Notes: generated from the letters alone by a model not told the origin. Shown: positions 20,807 through 34,459, counted from the stretch's first letter. The stretch: 64,000 nt of DNA from Tamarix chinensis (GCA_030549775.1 CM060171.1:63832360-63896359); one strand, 5' to 3'. Program-made: numbers and translations.

Positions 20807-23800
20807 ACAAAATGTGAGGAGAAAGGGCCAACAAATTCATAACGTGTAAGAAAAGGAGATAACAATACTAACACCCTAAGGAGAATCTTCCCCTAAATAG
20901 GTATATATATGTGAATATGAATAGTTACACCTTAAGGAAATATGGGAAATGCTCCCTTTAAAACAATGTGTATTCGCACAAGTGAAGATCCTGTATATGA
21001 TTGCTTATGATAAGAGGTTTATAACAAGAATTATAGTACAATAGTTGAAATGATACACAATTGGGATAACAAGAACTCCACTTCTCATTTATATAAGAGT
21101 ACATTGGTATGAGGGATAAAGTATAAAAACCATGCTAAAGAGCATAAGACTGCATAAAAAAGGAGACATCAAAATATAATAAGAATCAGTGTATGATTCC
21201 TATTGTAAGATAAAAATTATTGACATGTGGTCCACACATCAATGCGGATCAAAGATGGGTGGGTACGATGGTGCAAATAAGGTAGAAAATGAAAGCATAG
21301 ACAGTATGTCCAAGTCCTCACTCTTTGTGTCTTATGAGTCAGCTTTCACAAAGACATATCAAACAATTTGAGCTACCTCATCAAGTGCCTCATCAATGAT
21401 AGGATTAGAGTAATGAGGAATAATAGCACCCTGAGCAACATTTGTAAAGGCTGATCCATGTGTATTACTAGAAGCCCTAGAACCTCATATTATCTCTATG
21501 CCATCATGATGGTGTGGCATAAAATATGGTTGAAATTGTAGGCAAATAATACGCAACTCTGTCTTCAGGAGTCATTGATGCCTCTTAATGTCCCTTAGCA
21601 TCGCAAGCACCTACAGGAGGAGATCATGGATGCTAGCTAAGGTTACTCTACTTTGAGTAGTGGTCAAGGGAGGTGTAGTGGATGTGGTCGAAGGAGGTGC
21701 AGTAGAGGTGGAGGCTACTCCAGAAATGAAAGGGAGATTAGTTGGAGCTAGGGGATCATAAGAGGGTGGTGGCAGATCGTCTTCATTGGCAAGTGGAGGC
21801 TGTGACCTAGATGTAGCAGAGATGCGACCACATCATAGAAGTGAGGCATGCGCCTTAGCTATAAGCACGAGGGTTTACCCATTTGCACTCATCCCATAAC
21901 TCATCCGCTTGAGTGTGACTACATGTAATATGTGAATCTCGTTTTAGAGGTAAAGCAGATTGGTAAAGAAGTCTCCAAAAGGGACATCAAAGTCTTAAAG
22001 GATCCTCGTGATGAGAGATATGTAGCCTAAAGTCGTTTGACTATGGCTAACCATATAGGGCATGTTATGGAAGATGTTGATGCTAAATCATATCAGAGTC
22101 ATGGAGAGAATGTGATCTACCCCATGCTAGTCCCTGTTGGTCATATATGAATTCGAGACAACTCGTGGGAAAAGGATGGAGCAAATGAGATAGAGACACA
22201 CCTACTTCAAGGTTGGTAGACAATATGAGCTAGTAGTGCCACCATACACATAGTGGTGGTGTTGCATCTCTGTGAGGAAGGAATCAAGAATTTGAGTCTT
22301 CATCTACTCAGTATAGGTCATCCTCGTGTTAATGTCTCTATGGATCCTTAAAATTTTGGCTAATTGGGCCTCATCTAGTACTATAAGGATCCTAAGGACA
22401 TGAGTAGTATTGTTGGTTCCAAGAACATGGGCAGTAAGATGTATAAGAGACAAAATAAGTTAAATTAATCTAGATCAAAAAAAGTGAAAAGAAGAAGGAG
22501 ATAGATTTTGGAGAGGGACTGAATTAAAGGGAGTCTAAAATGCGATGTGCAAGACTTTGTGTCAATGCAATTCCTCGGAAGCACATTCTTTCCATGGAAA
22601 GATTTGATCCAGCACTACTGGTCATCCATAGTGTGGAAAAAGATGGGTGAGTGAGGAGTAGTCTTAGTGATATTTTATAGGTGAGAAAAAGATCAAATGG
22701 TGGGTAGATCATTGGAAAAATAAGGAGTACCTAGCTTCAGTGTAGGCTCATATGGATGCCTATGCTTTACCGAGGATGGAGTGGACTCTCTAGATGTGGA
22801 GGCACCAAAAGTGGTACCTAGCTCTTGAATCCAAATTTAGGTTCAGGATGAAAAATTTGGTAAAGTGTGAGCCTTTTTGGAAAGACCTTGAGCAATACCC
22901 TTCCCAAGGGTACTGTCAGCAGAAGATTTTTGTTTCTTCATGTAAATGGAAGAAAATTGAGCACTTAGAATCTACCCAAGTGGCTAAAACCATAAAGGAG
23001 AGAAACAAAAGTGGGTGGGGGTGAAATGAAGGTGGATGTGATTCACAATGATGATGATGAGAAATGAAAATCTAATTCACACTTAGCTATGAAGTGTCCC
23101 AATGAACACAAATTGAACCTTGATTTTACTCTACACATAGTTGAATTTAGGTAGAAAAGTTGAAATTGAAGGTTAGGGTTTATGAATACTTACCCTTGGT
23201 TCGATTTGAAAATGATGAAGGAGCTATTGATTTGTGTTAAAATCGGTTAGGATTCAAAGCCTTAGATTGTGTGATTTGATGAGGAAATGATCCATTTAGG
23301 TGAGAGAAAATTATTGTTCATGAGGGGAGTCAAATGGTTTTCAGAAACTGAGGACATGGGTTTGGTTGAAAATGTGAGGGCATGTAATATACCTGAAAGA
23401 CCTATTTACGGTTGTTAGAACTAATTGAATAGTTTAGAATTTTAGTTAACTATTCTTGTCACTAGTTAGCTAGTATTGACATTTTAGTCGACTTGTCCTG
23501 TTTAGGTTAAAAAATAAAAACAAAAAAATCACAATTTAGCCTCTAATTTCAACAGAACTGGTCGACTGGTTCCTTAAACCCATTGACTAGTTTGCAAACT
23601 AGTTGATAGGTTGGACTAGTGTTCTCATATATCTCATATATCCTTATCACATTAAAATACTTAAAATCATGGATCATGTTACCACTCAATTTTGACACTT
23701 TAATCAACAATCATATGGGATAATTTTAAGAATCAAATCCAATCAACTTAAGGCCATTTTATCATGATTTTTATTAAATTTCATGATTTATCCACACATT

Positions 23801-23839
23801 TTAATAATTTCACAAGGTTAAGAGAGATAGCTTAAATCA
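20807..23839 (-). other. 3' internal region of the copia element, no readable ORF
   Basis: Between the RNase H remnant and the polypurine tract, where Sireviruses may carry an extra (env-like) ORF. Minus-strand fragments such as 22712-22524 (62 codons) and the 21.4-22.5 kb stretch are broken by many stops, and I could not assign them to a family. A cluster of ACCAGT palindromes sits at 23.40-23.63 kb. Confidence 0.3.
23400..23625. repeat. cluster of ACTGGTCGACTGGTT-like palindromes
   Basis: Several overlapping copies, for example ACTGGTCGACTGGTTCC near 23562 and AACTAGTTGATAGGTTGGACTAGT near 23598 in part. The same word recurs in four other places in the window. Confidence 0.6.
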
Positions 23840-23939
23840 TATAATTTTTATTCCAAGTTCCCTACTAATAGTTGTGAATATTTCTTTATTTAAGGGTTTA
23901 GTGAAGACGTATCCTCATTTATGCAATGTATTTACAAAC
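23840..23939 (-). pseudogene. copia RNase H C-terminus, separated from its pol by an LTR insertion
   Basis: The minus strand reads FVNTLHK, a stop, then VFTKPLNKEIFTTISRELGI. This is the end of the copia RNase H domain (FTKPL..F...R.ELG). The preceding part of the domain lies at 27107 and above. The reading frame is continuous if the 3157-base LTR between them is ignored. Confidence 0.8.
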
Positions 23940-23944
23940 TCCAT

Positions 23945-26900
23945 TATAATACCCCATTTGTAAAAATCCTAATTTTGAAATCCTAATTTTGAAACCCTAA
24001 TTGTGAAATTGAAAATTATGTGTAATTAGTTATAATGCTTATTGTAAGATACTTTGTATTAAATGTATTATTATTATTATTATGTGTATTGTTATGATGG
24101 ATTAGACATAAATTTAATTAGGTTAAATTTTGATAGAATTTGGGTTATTAGGTATAATTCTAGTTCAGACCTTAACCTCTATTTGTGTTATCAAGGAACT
24201 CAAATTCTACCAATCGGATATTTTCCTCAGTTTAGTTTATCTATCTACCATCCTACCCTATAAACTATCTAGCATCCCTACCCTATCGTGATTTTGTTTC
24301 TAGCATATCCCACCTCCATCTCCCCTATCACTTCTCTCTCTTCATGCCATCCTATACACTCGTGTTCTCCTCATCTTGTCTCACCCATTAATACACCCCT
24401 CACCCATATAAGATCCCCTTCATCCTCTATTTTTGTATTTTATCCCACTAGAAAACCAAATCCTTGGTCTATCTTTCCTTTCCCCTTTCTCCTAATCTCC
24501 CTTTAGTAATAAATCCCTAGTGTTCTCCTCGTTGGTTTTCCATTATCATCAAAGTATTTTGGGTTGAGAAATGTCACATTTACCTTGTTGTACGAACCAC
24601 CATAGTTCCTTCCTCCATAGCTTCAACATTATTGTCGTTCTTCCCCTCATAGTTGCAGCACTCCCCCAACTAAACCTCCCCTAGAAATGCTAAAAACCAT
24701 TGTTCTTCCCCTTCTAGCTATGGAAACAGCCACTGAACCCCTTAGTAATGGAAACGAGTGTCGTTGTTCCCCTCTTTGCAACGACAACAAGTGTTTTTGT
24801 CTCCTTTGTGTGGCATGAGACTCTGGTGTTGCATCCTATCTCTTGCATGAATCCTTGAAGCTGCATGGCCCTTAATGTGTGACTTGGTGATGCTTCTTCC
24901 TTCTAGTAACATGGTGATCTCATGTTGCTAGGCCCTTCCATCATGAGTTTCTCTCATCGTTGCACTCGTGTTGTGTTGATACCTTGTATGGTCATTATAT
25001 GCCTTGGTTATTTTCTAACCCTTTTTCCTTGAGTTGATTTTGGTTAATTTTGGTTATTGTTGTGTTGTATTAGATTCTAATATAAATATTGTTGGGTGTT
25101 TTTTGCTTAGGTAATCCTTGAGGTGTCATGGAGAATGCGATCTTGTGTGCTTTTGTGTAGCTTAGATTTAGGTAATTCTAATAACTCATGAGATGGTAGA
25201 ATTTATGTGCGAGTGTGATAGGTTTTTTAGATATAGAATCATGCAAGGGTTTTATATTATTCAAGTGTTATAAAATGCATGATACGATGACAATATGCTC
25301 TTAAATAGATAGTACGTACATTCGACTTACCATTAAATATGAGTTATATGCATGTGTATTATGTTGAATGGTTAGCATATGTATGTCTAGGGTTTTATTA
25401 GGGTTTTTAATATTTTTTAAGTTATGATATAATTGCCATGATGAGTGTTCCGTGATTATTATTGCATGGTATCTAGGGTTGATATAAAACAGTATAAAAT
25501 CATGCATGAATGATTAGGGTTAGAATACGACAATTATTATTCGTATGCTCTAGGGTTAGAAATACTTCCCTACATATACCATGATGTTACTTTTCCTATT
25601 ATATGATGTATCATGCTATAAATATGTACATATGTATTGTATGAAATATATGACATGTTAAAAATACACGATTAAGGTTTGTACACATAAGTTGTTAAAT
25701 GCATGCATAATGGAAAGTATAGACAATCGCTAAGTCTCAAAATTTGCCCATGTACTAAAATATTGTAAATTATTATCTTTTAGCCTTTTCATAAAAAACT
25801 CTCATAATAATAATTTTTGGTATGAAATTAGATAAGAATGGTGAAATTAAGATTTTGAGGGCATTTTGATTATTTTTGATCTGATGCGCCTAATGTGAAT
25901 AATCAGATATAGGATGACTTTAGAATTTGATAGGTTAACCTAGTTAACCTTAGGGTTTATCTTGAATAATTGGAAGTAAAGGGAAAATAGTTAAGTATAA
26001 AAATTAAAATTATTGTGCAATATGTGATATTTGTGACCACATCATAAATCATTAATAATTAGAGTGAAAGACCTCAAGTTTGGAAATGGTTATTCTCTAG
26101 GATTAGCTACCCTAGAGACGAGATGTAGCCTTTGTTGAGTTTGGTTCTTTGGTGTGTTGCTGTGTTCTAGTAAGGCTCTATTCTACTCTATAGGTGACCT
26201 ACGACCCCTATAAGGGGTACTGATACTTAAGAATTAGGTGAACGAGGTTGGAGGATACCATGTTGCCTGTGTGTGCTAGTATAACCAAGCGTATTGTAGT
26301 GTCCCTAAGTTCTAGAGTAGGGGTATTGTGTTACCTTCGTGCATTAGTATGAATGGGTGTACCTCAGTGTCCCTAGGTTGACGATCTCCCCTCGAGTAAG
26401 ATAAATAATGAAGTATTTGTTTGATGACCTTTATATGTACTAAATTGTTGGTTCGGTATTTGCCTCAATGCTCTACCTTTGATATTCATAATTGATTTAG
26501 ATTTGTTGATTCGATAGTTGCCTTAGTGCCCTACCTTGGTATTTGGAATTGATTTGATTAGTTAGTTATGATCATGGATTTTGATATAGCTACTATGTAC
26601 TGTGAGATGATGGGAAGTGATTAAGTATGATTTACTACTGAGCATGAAACTTTGATGTTGTATACATTATCCCATGATTTTTGTATGTCATTATGGTATG
26701 TGTTGTGTGCTTTGAGCATGATTTTCTGAATATTGTGTGATTATGTGTCATTTAAACATGCTAATAATATATTTGTAGATGATTATGTGAAGGGTATGGA
26801 GTGATTCGAAGCATATAATAGTAGCAATGATAAGTGGATTAGGCTTACGGGTAAAAAATTTAGGGAAAAAATGATAATGTACCTTCAAGTGCTAGTTTTT

Positions 26901-27101
26901 ATTGTAATAGGTTTTATTTTTGACTCTTATATCCCTTGTTGTATTTTGATTATTGTTGTTGTATGGAGAACATTATCTATGACTTTTCTCTATGTTTTGT
27001 CTATTATTTCCATTACATGTTTTGGATCTAACTTATTTTGAGCCTTCACTTGGCATAAGAAAGGTAAAGGAGCCAGATTGATTCTAAGTGTGTTGGTAAC
27101 A
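23945..27101 (+). mobile_element. solo LTR (same family as 6514-10989) inserted in copia RNase H
   Basis: It begins TATAATACCCCATTTG and ends GTTGGTAACA, decayed forms of TGTAACACCCC and GGGTGTTACA. A perfect 5-bp target duplication TCCAT flanks it (23940-23944 and 27102-27106). It is inverted relative to the copy at 6514-10989: its pyrimidine-rich tract (24.2-24.9 kb) comes first, and 26.26-26.41 kb matches the reverse complement of 7.41-7.60 kb (GGTGTACCT, GTGTCCC, GATCTCCC, CTCGAG-like words in the same order). A CATATAAG at about 24405 before the CT-rich leader suggests plus-strand sense. No internal coding domain is present. Confidence 0.85.
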
Positions 27102-27106
27102 TCCAT

Positions 27107-29199
27107 TATTTTTTTAATTAATGCTTCCACAAAGCACAAATTTTAAATAGTAAAATGGGAGTGTTGCATCCATAGTAACATCCCCTTTTTTAACATGGTC
27201 TCTAATGAACTGATGTCTTGCTTCGATATGTTTGGACTTAGAGTGTTGACTAGGGTTTTTAGTAAAGCAAATAGAACTAGTGTTGTCCCACATAATTAGA
27301 ATTCTTTCATGTTTAAGTCCATAATCACTTAATTGATATTTCATACATTTTAATTGTGCACAACAAGCACCAACTGCTATATATTTTGCTATAGCTATAG
27401 ATAATACAATACTAAAATGTTTCTTACTATACCAAATAACTAAGGCTTCTCCTAGGAATTGACAAGTACCCGAAGTTCTCTTCCTATCAACCTTATATCC
27501 TGTAAAGTCACCATTAGAATAACCAAAAAAGGTCCATAAGTGTATCACTAGGGTAAAATAGTCCTAGGTTATGAGTGTTGATTAGATAGTTAAGAAGTCT
27601 TTAAACCACAATCATATGAGATTCCTTGGGATTACATTGAAAATGAGAAAATAAGTATACACTGAACATAATATCGAGTCTATAGGTTGTGATGTAAATA
27701 AGTGATCTAATCATAACTTGATATTTCTTTTGATCAACTTATTTGCCTCCTCCAACCATGTGAAGCTTTGTGGTAGTGGCCATAGGAGTACTACAAGCTT
27801 TGCTCTTGTTCATTATGAACTTCTTAACCATTTCCTTAGTGAACTTCTCTTGGTTAACAAATATTTCTTCCTTTGATTGCTTTATTTGAAGTCCAAGGAA
27901 ACAAAACAACTCTCCCATCATGCTCATTTCAAACTCACTACACAACAAAGTGAAAAATTCATTACACATGGACACTTTAGTAATACCAAATGTTATGTCA
28001 TCAATATATATTTTCAGATGCAACAAATACTTCTTTTTTTACTTAAGGAAGAGAGTTTTATCAATTTTATCTCTTTCAAAACCCTTTTCAAAAAGAAATT
28101 AACTCAACCTTTCATATCAAGCCCTAGAGGCTTGTTTTAAACCATAGTGTGACTTATTGAGCTTATAAACATGATTGGGCTTTGAGTTATCTTCAAAACA
28201 TGGTAGTTGCTTAAAATATACCTATTATTCAATTAAACTATTAAGAAATTCCCTTTTAACATCCATTTGATAGAATGTAAAACATATGGATGATGCAAAT
28301 TCATAAGCATACATATAACCTCAAGTCTAGGTAAAGGTACAAAAGTCTACTCAAAATCAATGCCTTCCTCTTACTTGTACTCTTTGGAAACTAATTGAGC
28401 TTGGTTTCTAACCAAAACACCACCCTCATCAAGCTGTTTTCTAAATTTTCACTTAGTCCCAATGATGGGTCTATTTGGAGGCAAATAGACTAATTTCCAA
28501 CCTTAATTTCTCTCAAATTGGTTAAGCTCAACTTGCATTGCAATGATCTAATTTGTATCATTCATGGATTCCATTTGAGATAGAAATGATAAATGATTGC
28601 ACATATTACTTAGTGAAGACCTCTTTGTAACTCCTCTTGTTGGATCACCAATGATGACCTCTTTGAGATAGGCATATCTCTATACTCTAGGAAGATCTAT
28701 TCTCACATCATCTTTTTATTTATAAATTGTAGGATGTTCTTCTTTTTGGTTATTTTTTTCATCATTTTCATCATATCTCCTCAAATTAGATGGAAAGACT
28801 TACTTCTTCATCTTGTTTACCTTGCACACTTGAGCAAGATTCATCAAAATCAATGTATATGGATTCTTCCACCAACATTGATCATTTTTTGAAGATTTGG
28901 TAAGCTTTACTATATAAAGAGTAGTCAATGAAGATACCTTCACCTACTTTAGAGTCAAACTTACCCAAATTGTTTTTCCTATTGTCAAGGATAAATCATT
29001 TTGCAACCAAATATGTGGAAATAACCCACATTCAATTTCTTACCATTGTAGAGCTCATAGGAAGTCTTCTTCAAAATGGCGTGGATGAGTACTCTATTCA
29101 TTACATAATTTGCGATGGCAACGACTTTGACCCTAAAGTACTTTGAAATCTTGGAGTCACATAGCATGGTTCACCCCTCCAATGTTATATTATTCCTTT
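27107..29199 (-). pseudogene. copia (Ty1, Sirevirus-like) integrase C-term, reverse transcriptase and RNase H
   Basis: Read on the minus strand from 29199 down. The end of the integrase comes first: ISKYFRVKVVAIANYVMNRV, then KKTSYELYNGKKLNVGYFHI with FGCK. The reverse transcriptase follows (FYQMDVKREFLN, YKLNKSHYGLKQASRA, and YIDDITFG at about 28008-27985, replacing the usual YVDDI), then FLGLQIKQ. RNase H is last (GYSNGDFTGYKVDRKRTSGT, YSKKH, HSKSKHIEARHQFIRDHVKKGD). Several stops and frame changes interrupt it. The KVDRKRTSGTCQFLGEALV block is typical of Sireviruses. The integrase stops abruptly at 29199, where an LTR of another family begins. Confidence 0.9.
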
Positions 29200-32060
29200 T
29201 GTAACACCTCCATTTTTCACTACAAAAATTTTTTGTTTAAAATAATGCAAAAGTGGAAAATACTAAATATACTTAGGAAAAACGTGATGCTACCATCACC
29301 TAACATAGGGTAGACGTCCACCGCCTATCTCATATTAGATATAAGGCTAAAACTAAACCACCTAATATAAAATAGAGTGCACAAACTTAAGTTACATAAA
29401 CATTTAAAAGAGCATTTACATCAAGGACCTCGATAGCCCCCGACCAAGTCAAGTACAGAAAGACTGATAACTTAATAATACAGAGCTATACTAAAATGAT
29501 GTTAGGGCGTGACACCAAAACCATGGTTTGTCATGGACCGCACAAAATCCTCCGAATGTCCACGCTCTTAAGCCCCGAATCCAAGCTGAGATAGGCCCAC
29601 TACTAGCCATCCCCAAAAACCTACACATGGCCCTCTACTCATAGGAATGAGTAAGTGACCCAGCAAATGAATACATCAGTATGCTAAGTACTGAGTAATA
29701 CAAGTTGCCTCCTCAACAGAAAACACAAGTATGCAAGATTCTACCAAGATACTAATATCCTAATTAACATGTGTCATATTAATGCCATATATGTAAAGGT
29801 AGTAATGCATCATAATATACTACCATGCATAACTCAGGAAACACAGAATATATCATACTTATCTTTATATTATAATGACGTAGATAATTACACATGTACT
29901 AGGCAGATTAATTCAGACAGCCACTAGGGCTTATTTTCCGTCTTGCTCAATCAATTAGGTTATACCATTTCCTTATTCTTATATTGAGATAGGTCGACAT
30001 CCAGCTAATCATTCCATTTGTTTATTATTCACTTATTCATCATCCAAAATTTATCATCGAGCAATCGATTGTGTACCACTCTATGGTCTCACATACCATG
30101 GAAGCCTATCTAATCCAAGGGACATAAAGTCCAGGTAGAAGCCAATTACCAAAATGGACATAAGTCAAGGCCGAAGCCAATCACCAGAATGGAAATAATT
30201 CTAGGCCAAAGACAACCACCTAGATAACCAGACCCTTTAGTATCAATACCCCCTAGTACATCATCAGTGTCTAGAGTAGGTAAGGTACCTAGATCTCTAG
30301 GATCCCGCCTGAAGGCAGACTAACCCCTGGTAGCTAATCAAGGATCGGGTAACCCAGGCCCATATACAACTCAATTGTCTTTCACTTTATGTGATTAATG
30401 CATTATTCATGAGGTTAAGTGATCACATAAGGCCCATACAAAGAGAAAGCATGGCATTCGCATGTTTCTTCCATATTACTCCTTTCTGTTTCCCAACTAT
30501 TTATGGGTTTTCCATTTATGCTTGTCCAATATTATTCATGCCCATCATATTAATTTGTTCAAGCACATATTGTGCTTTATTACTCTTTTCTCAAAGACCA
30601 TTACATTTCATAAGTGTTACACTCATTTAGCCTTTACAATACTCATTGAGTATGTCATAAATTATGATATGATTAATACATTTATTAGGTCATTTATCCA
30701 TAATAAAATATGAATCCCATGCATAACCTCAAATAATAATCAAACCAAAAGGAACTAAATCACATAAACTAGCCAAACCAGTCAATTGGTTTGGCCCAAC
30801 TAGTCGATCAGTTGCACCAACCAGTTGATCGATTTAGGCTGACTAGTCGATCGATTTTACTCGACTAAACCCTACTTTTCCTCAAATTGGTTGATTAGTT
30901 TGGGTAAACCAGACAACTTTTCATAGACCAATTAATCAGTTCTACCCAACCAGTCGATGGGTTTAAGTAGAGAGTAAGACCAAGGTCTCTATAGGCTTAC
31001 CAGTCGATGGGTTGGGTCAACTAGTTGACTGTTCTTGGAACCGGTCGATTGGTTTGCCCTACAACACAATCAAACAATCATTTTCATGTAGATCGTGCTT
31101 ATAAATCTTTATCATACCACATTGGAACATGTTTTAACATCATATAACACATTTTTTAACCTATTTAAATTGCACATCTCAACATTTATCATCACAATCC
31201 ATCTTTTCTCAAGGTTTATGCTTTTTACTCAAAATGCCCGATCTAACCATCCAAATCAGTTTTGTAAGCTATATATATTCATACCAACATATAATATCAA
31301 CTTAAAGAGTTTCATATCATGCAAGATTACTTATAACCCATTTTAGAAGTAAGAACAACTTACTTAATGCAGGCAAAACTTTCCTTAAACTAGAAATCTC
31401 AGCCTGTGAAAACCTCAACTTTTTAAGCCTTAAAAATAACAAGTTTTAACTTAGAAATTCATGCATAACTTTTATATTTTTGAACTTTAAATAAGAAGGA
31501 AAGAATGAACATACCACACCCAAAGGAAAAATAGAGAATACTTAGCTGAGCCACTCAACCTCTTTCCTAAATCTAACTCTTCCTTGCTTAATAATTAAAA
31601 TAAGAGAGAGCTAGAGAAAGGATCAAAAGAGTGAATGGAATTCGATTGTAAGGTTCGAAGTGCAAAGGAAGAAGGTGAGTACTAGGAGGTTAGGTATTTT
31701 CAGTGGCTAAAAGAAAGGTAAACAAAATGGGTGATTGGGGTTATTTATAACTAACCAATCGATAAAAATCACAGTGTGGTGAGGAACAAATAGAAAACCC
31801 TAATTCATACCATTTGAATTCAAGTTAAATGGAAAAATTTTGTCTAAGATATGCTGACCTATCCTCCAGAGCTCAAATGGTGATTATGGGAAAATGTAGG
31901 TCAATTGTTCTAGAAATATAATTCACAAGAGGGGTAATGGAAGGTCATTGTGGAAGGAATTTTCAGCTAAGCTAAATTGAGCTTGAGATCAAAGTAATGA
32001 TCTTAGAAATGTGCATAGGAGAGAGGTAGAACAAGATAAGGCTGAGGTCATCTCCCCCCT
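29200..32060 (-). mobile_element. LTR of the TGTAACACC family, inserted in copia integrase; right limit uncertain
   Basis: It begins TGTAACACCTCCATTTTTCA exactly where the copia integrase frame is cut. Internal landmarks follow the order seen in the 6514 copy: CTAAGTACTGAGTAA at about 29680, TCTTTCACTTTATGTGATTAATG at about 30378 in part, and a purine-rich stretch from about 31560. A cluster of palindromes occupies 30.77-31.06 kb. I could not find a GTGTTACA end followed by the expected CCTTT duplication, so the right limit is a guess. Confidence 0.55.
30770..31060. repeat. cluster of ACCAGTYGAYTGGT palindromes
   Basis: About ten variants in 290 bases, for example AAACCAGTCAATTGGTTT, AACTAGTCGATCAGTT, AACCAGTTGATCGATTT and AACCGGTCGATTGGTTT. 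Spacing is irregular, unlike the 92-bp array at 19.7 kb, although the word is the same. Confidence 0.7.
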
Positions 32061-32719
32061 TAATTGTCCTAATCGACACTCCAAATCGATATGAGGAAGT
32101 ATTTTCAGGCTAAATGCATTATAAAAAGGTTAAGAATCTCTTAGAAATAATTCGGCATGGGTTAACAAAGTTCCATTTTAGTATAAGAAATTTTTCCAAA
32201 AAAATGGTGTCATTATCAAGAATATCAAGAATTAAAAGCAAGTCCACCTAGCTAGAAGAATCCCTACTATATATCTTCTAATTAGTGTCATTTTCCTAAC
32301 TAAGGCAAATGTAGGACTACAATTCCCACCACACATTAGACACTATTGTTGAGGGGCTTGATAGGGTTTTCAACATCCAACACTCTTAGTCTTCCATATC
32401 AGAGACATGTGCTCAATTTTAGGTTTACAACACACACAACTATCACTAGTACCAAAGGGCTTACACTAGAATCTTCAGCATTCGTTTACACTTAGAATTG
32501 AATGTCATAGGACACAAAGTAACCATGGTAACCCAACCCTAAGTATGCATACTCGATGAAGGCACCTAAAATCATCATTTCTTTACCAAATTCCTTAATT
32601 CTAATTATTGAGGTCTAGATATATGAATAAAAGATGAAGACTAGAGCCAAATATATAAGCTAAGGTCAAGGACCAAGGTCAAATAAAAAGGTTTAAACCT
32701 CAAAATATCCAAACTATCC

Positions 32720-32960
32720 TAGGGGGACTAGTGAGCTGGTCTCACAAACTAGTGAACTAGTTTGAAACAGTTCTAGCAAACATATTAAACAAACTAATTG
32801 ATTAGTCAAATGAGTTGACTAGATAAGCCATTAACTAGTTGACTGTTGCAAGTCAATAGTAACACATAAATACGAACCTAACTAATTAACTAGTTGGTCA
32901 AAATTAGTTAACTAGTGAACCAGTCAACTACTTTTTCCCATTATAAGTTGTCTGGTTTCT
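32720..32960. repeat. cluster of ACTAGTTGACTAGTT-like palindromes
   Basis: Variants include AACTAGTGAACTAGTTTG, GAGTTGACTAGA, TAACTAGTTGACTGTT and TTAACTAGTGAACCAGTCAA, all of the ACYAGTYGACTGGT type. Confidence 0.6.
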
Positions 32961-34261
32961 ATAGCAATGCAAGTATCATGTAAATCAAACTCATGGAATT
33001 CTAACTTAAACCAAGCATTTATATCATGCATTCATACTATCAAAACTCATATAAAATATGCTTGGAATATAATTTAAACAACAATTATGATATTTTAGAC
33101 AATTTCATCAAAAAGTCCAAGGATGGGAAATGTGCTTCTCACATAGAAATTTATACCACTACTCATACTAAAACATGCCACAAACTTAAAATAACTTTTA
33201 CAATGCTTGGGATCAACTTAAAAAATAATTCATGCCTAGAGGCCTAGCCCACATGCTTGCATTATCTAACCCAAAATACATAAAAAAAATTCTAACATGC
33301 TTTGAAACATTGTGCTTGAAATCAAATATAACCATGCATAGAAAATGAAGAGCAACATATAAACATCGAAGCACCTAACCACATATTAAAGTGATTTTGG
33401 TTTACCTTAAGCATGCATAATATTCTAGCAAAATAGAAAATACCTAGCTTGATGACTCCACTAACAAGACTTCTTGACTCCACTATAATTATTAAAACTT
33501 TTAAAAACAAACAACAAAACATAAGAAAAATAGAGGGAAATAGATGAAGCATTTTTTTCTTCTTAGCCTCAACCCAAAATCAAAATTTCCATAAAGAGAG
33601 AAATTAATGAAATCTTCATCTCTTTCCAAAATTTAACTCTTCTTTATTGAGGGAAAAAATAGAACTAAAATAAGGATTAAAGTAAAGAATGAGATGAGAA
33701 ATAAATGAAAAGAAAAATATAGGGTTATGTTGTAGGGGATAATAAGAATAAGATTACTTCCAACACTTCAAATATTTTTCTAAGGAAAAGAGAGAAAGTG
33801 AGAATATAAATGTGTATGTATGTTAGGGAAAGAAATCAAATAATAAACGCTCCCCTAGCCTCTTTTTTGACAATGAGAAGAGAAGGAGAGAGAGAAAGAG
33901 AGAGAAGAGTTGACTTAGGGAGGGTGGGGTGTGGGTTGTTAGCCATAAATGTGTAAGAATCAAATAATGAATAAGAAAAGGGAGGAAATATGGGAAAAAT
34001 CATATGAGATAGGTAGCAACAACAACATCAACAAAGCTGCATGAGAGAGGAAAAGTGAGTTGATGAGGAAAAAATCTCAAAAAATGCTTTTGGAAGATTT
34101 CTAGCTGAATAAAATAAAAATATTCCAATTATTATGATAATAATCGCACTATGCCAAAATATGCTTATTAATACAAAAATATCATAATAGGAAGGTTTCA
34201 CAAACATTTGAAGAATAATCAGATTAAAAAAAGGGGGGAAAGATACTTGAAAATCCAGTAA

Positions 34262-34395
34262 CATGAGTTGACTATTTAGGCTGATTAACTAGTTTATCTA
34301 GAGCAATTAACTCATTTCCTTGAGATGAAACTATGAGTCTTGGGATAAACCAGTTAACTAATTTTAGATATGATCGGTCAACTAGTGTTCCAAGA
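34262..34395. repeat. short cluster of ACCAGTTAACT/GTTGACT words
   Basis: GAGTTGACTATT, GATTAACTAGTTTA, AAACCAGTTAACTAA and GGTCAACTAGTG occur within 135 bases. This is the last cluster of the series towards the right. Confidence 0.5.
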
Positions 34396-34459
34396 GCACA
34401 CATTTTCACCCTTTTCAAAATCTTTCCAAAACCAAAACTATTTTATTTATATTGAATAT

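Larger units (their letters stand above)
32400..34450. mobile_element. fragment of a related LTR
   Basis: TCTTTCCAAAATTTAACTCT at about 33623 followed by a GA-rich stretch parallels TCTTTCCTAAATCTAACTCT at about 31561. The 32.4-34.4 kb stretch therefore looks like a second copy of the right part of the 29200 LTR. Palindrome clusters lie at 32.72-32.96 and 34.26-34.40 kb. Ends are not defined, and short ORFs here have no recognised content. Confidence 0.4.

Noticed and set aside
22524..22712. Possible env-like or plant transposon-protein ORF in the copia 3' region
   Set aside because: Short pieces on the minus strand are suggestive at most, but I could not align any block to a family with confidence.
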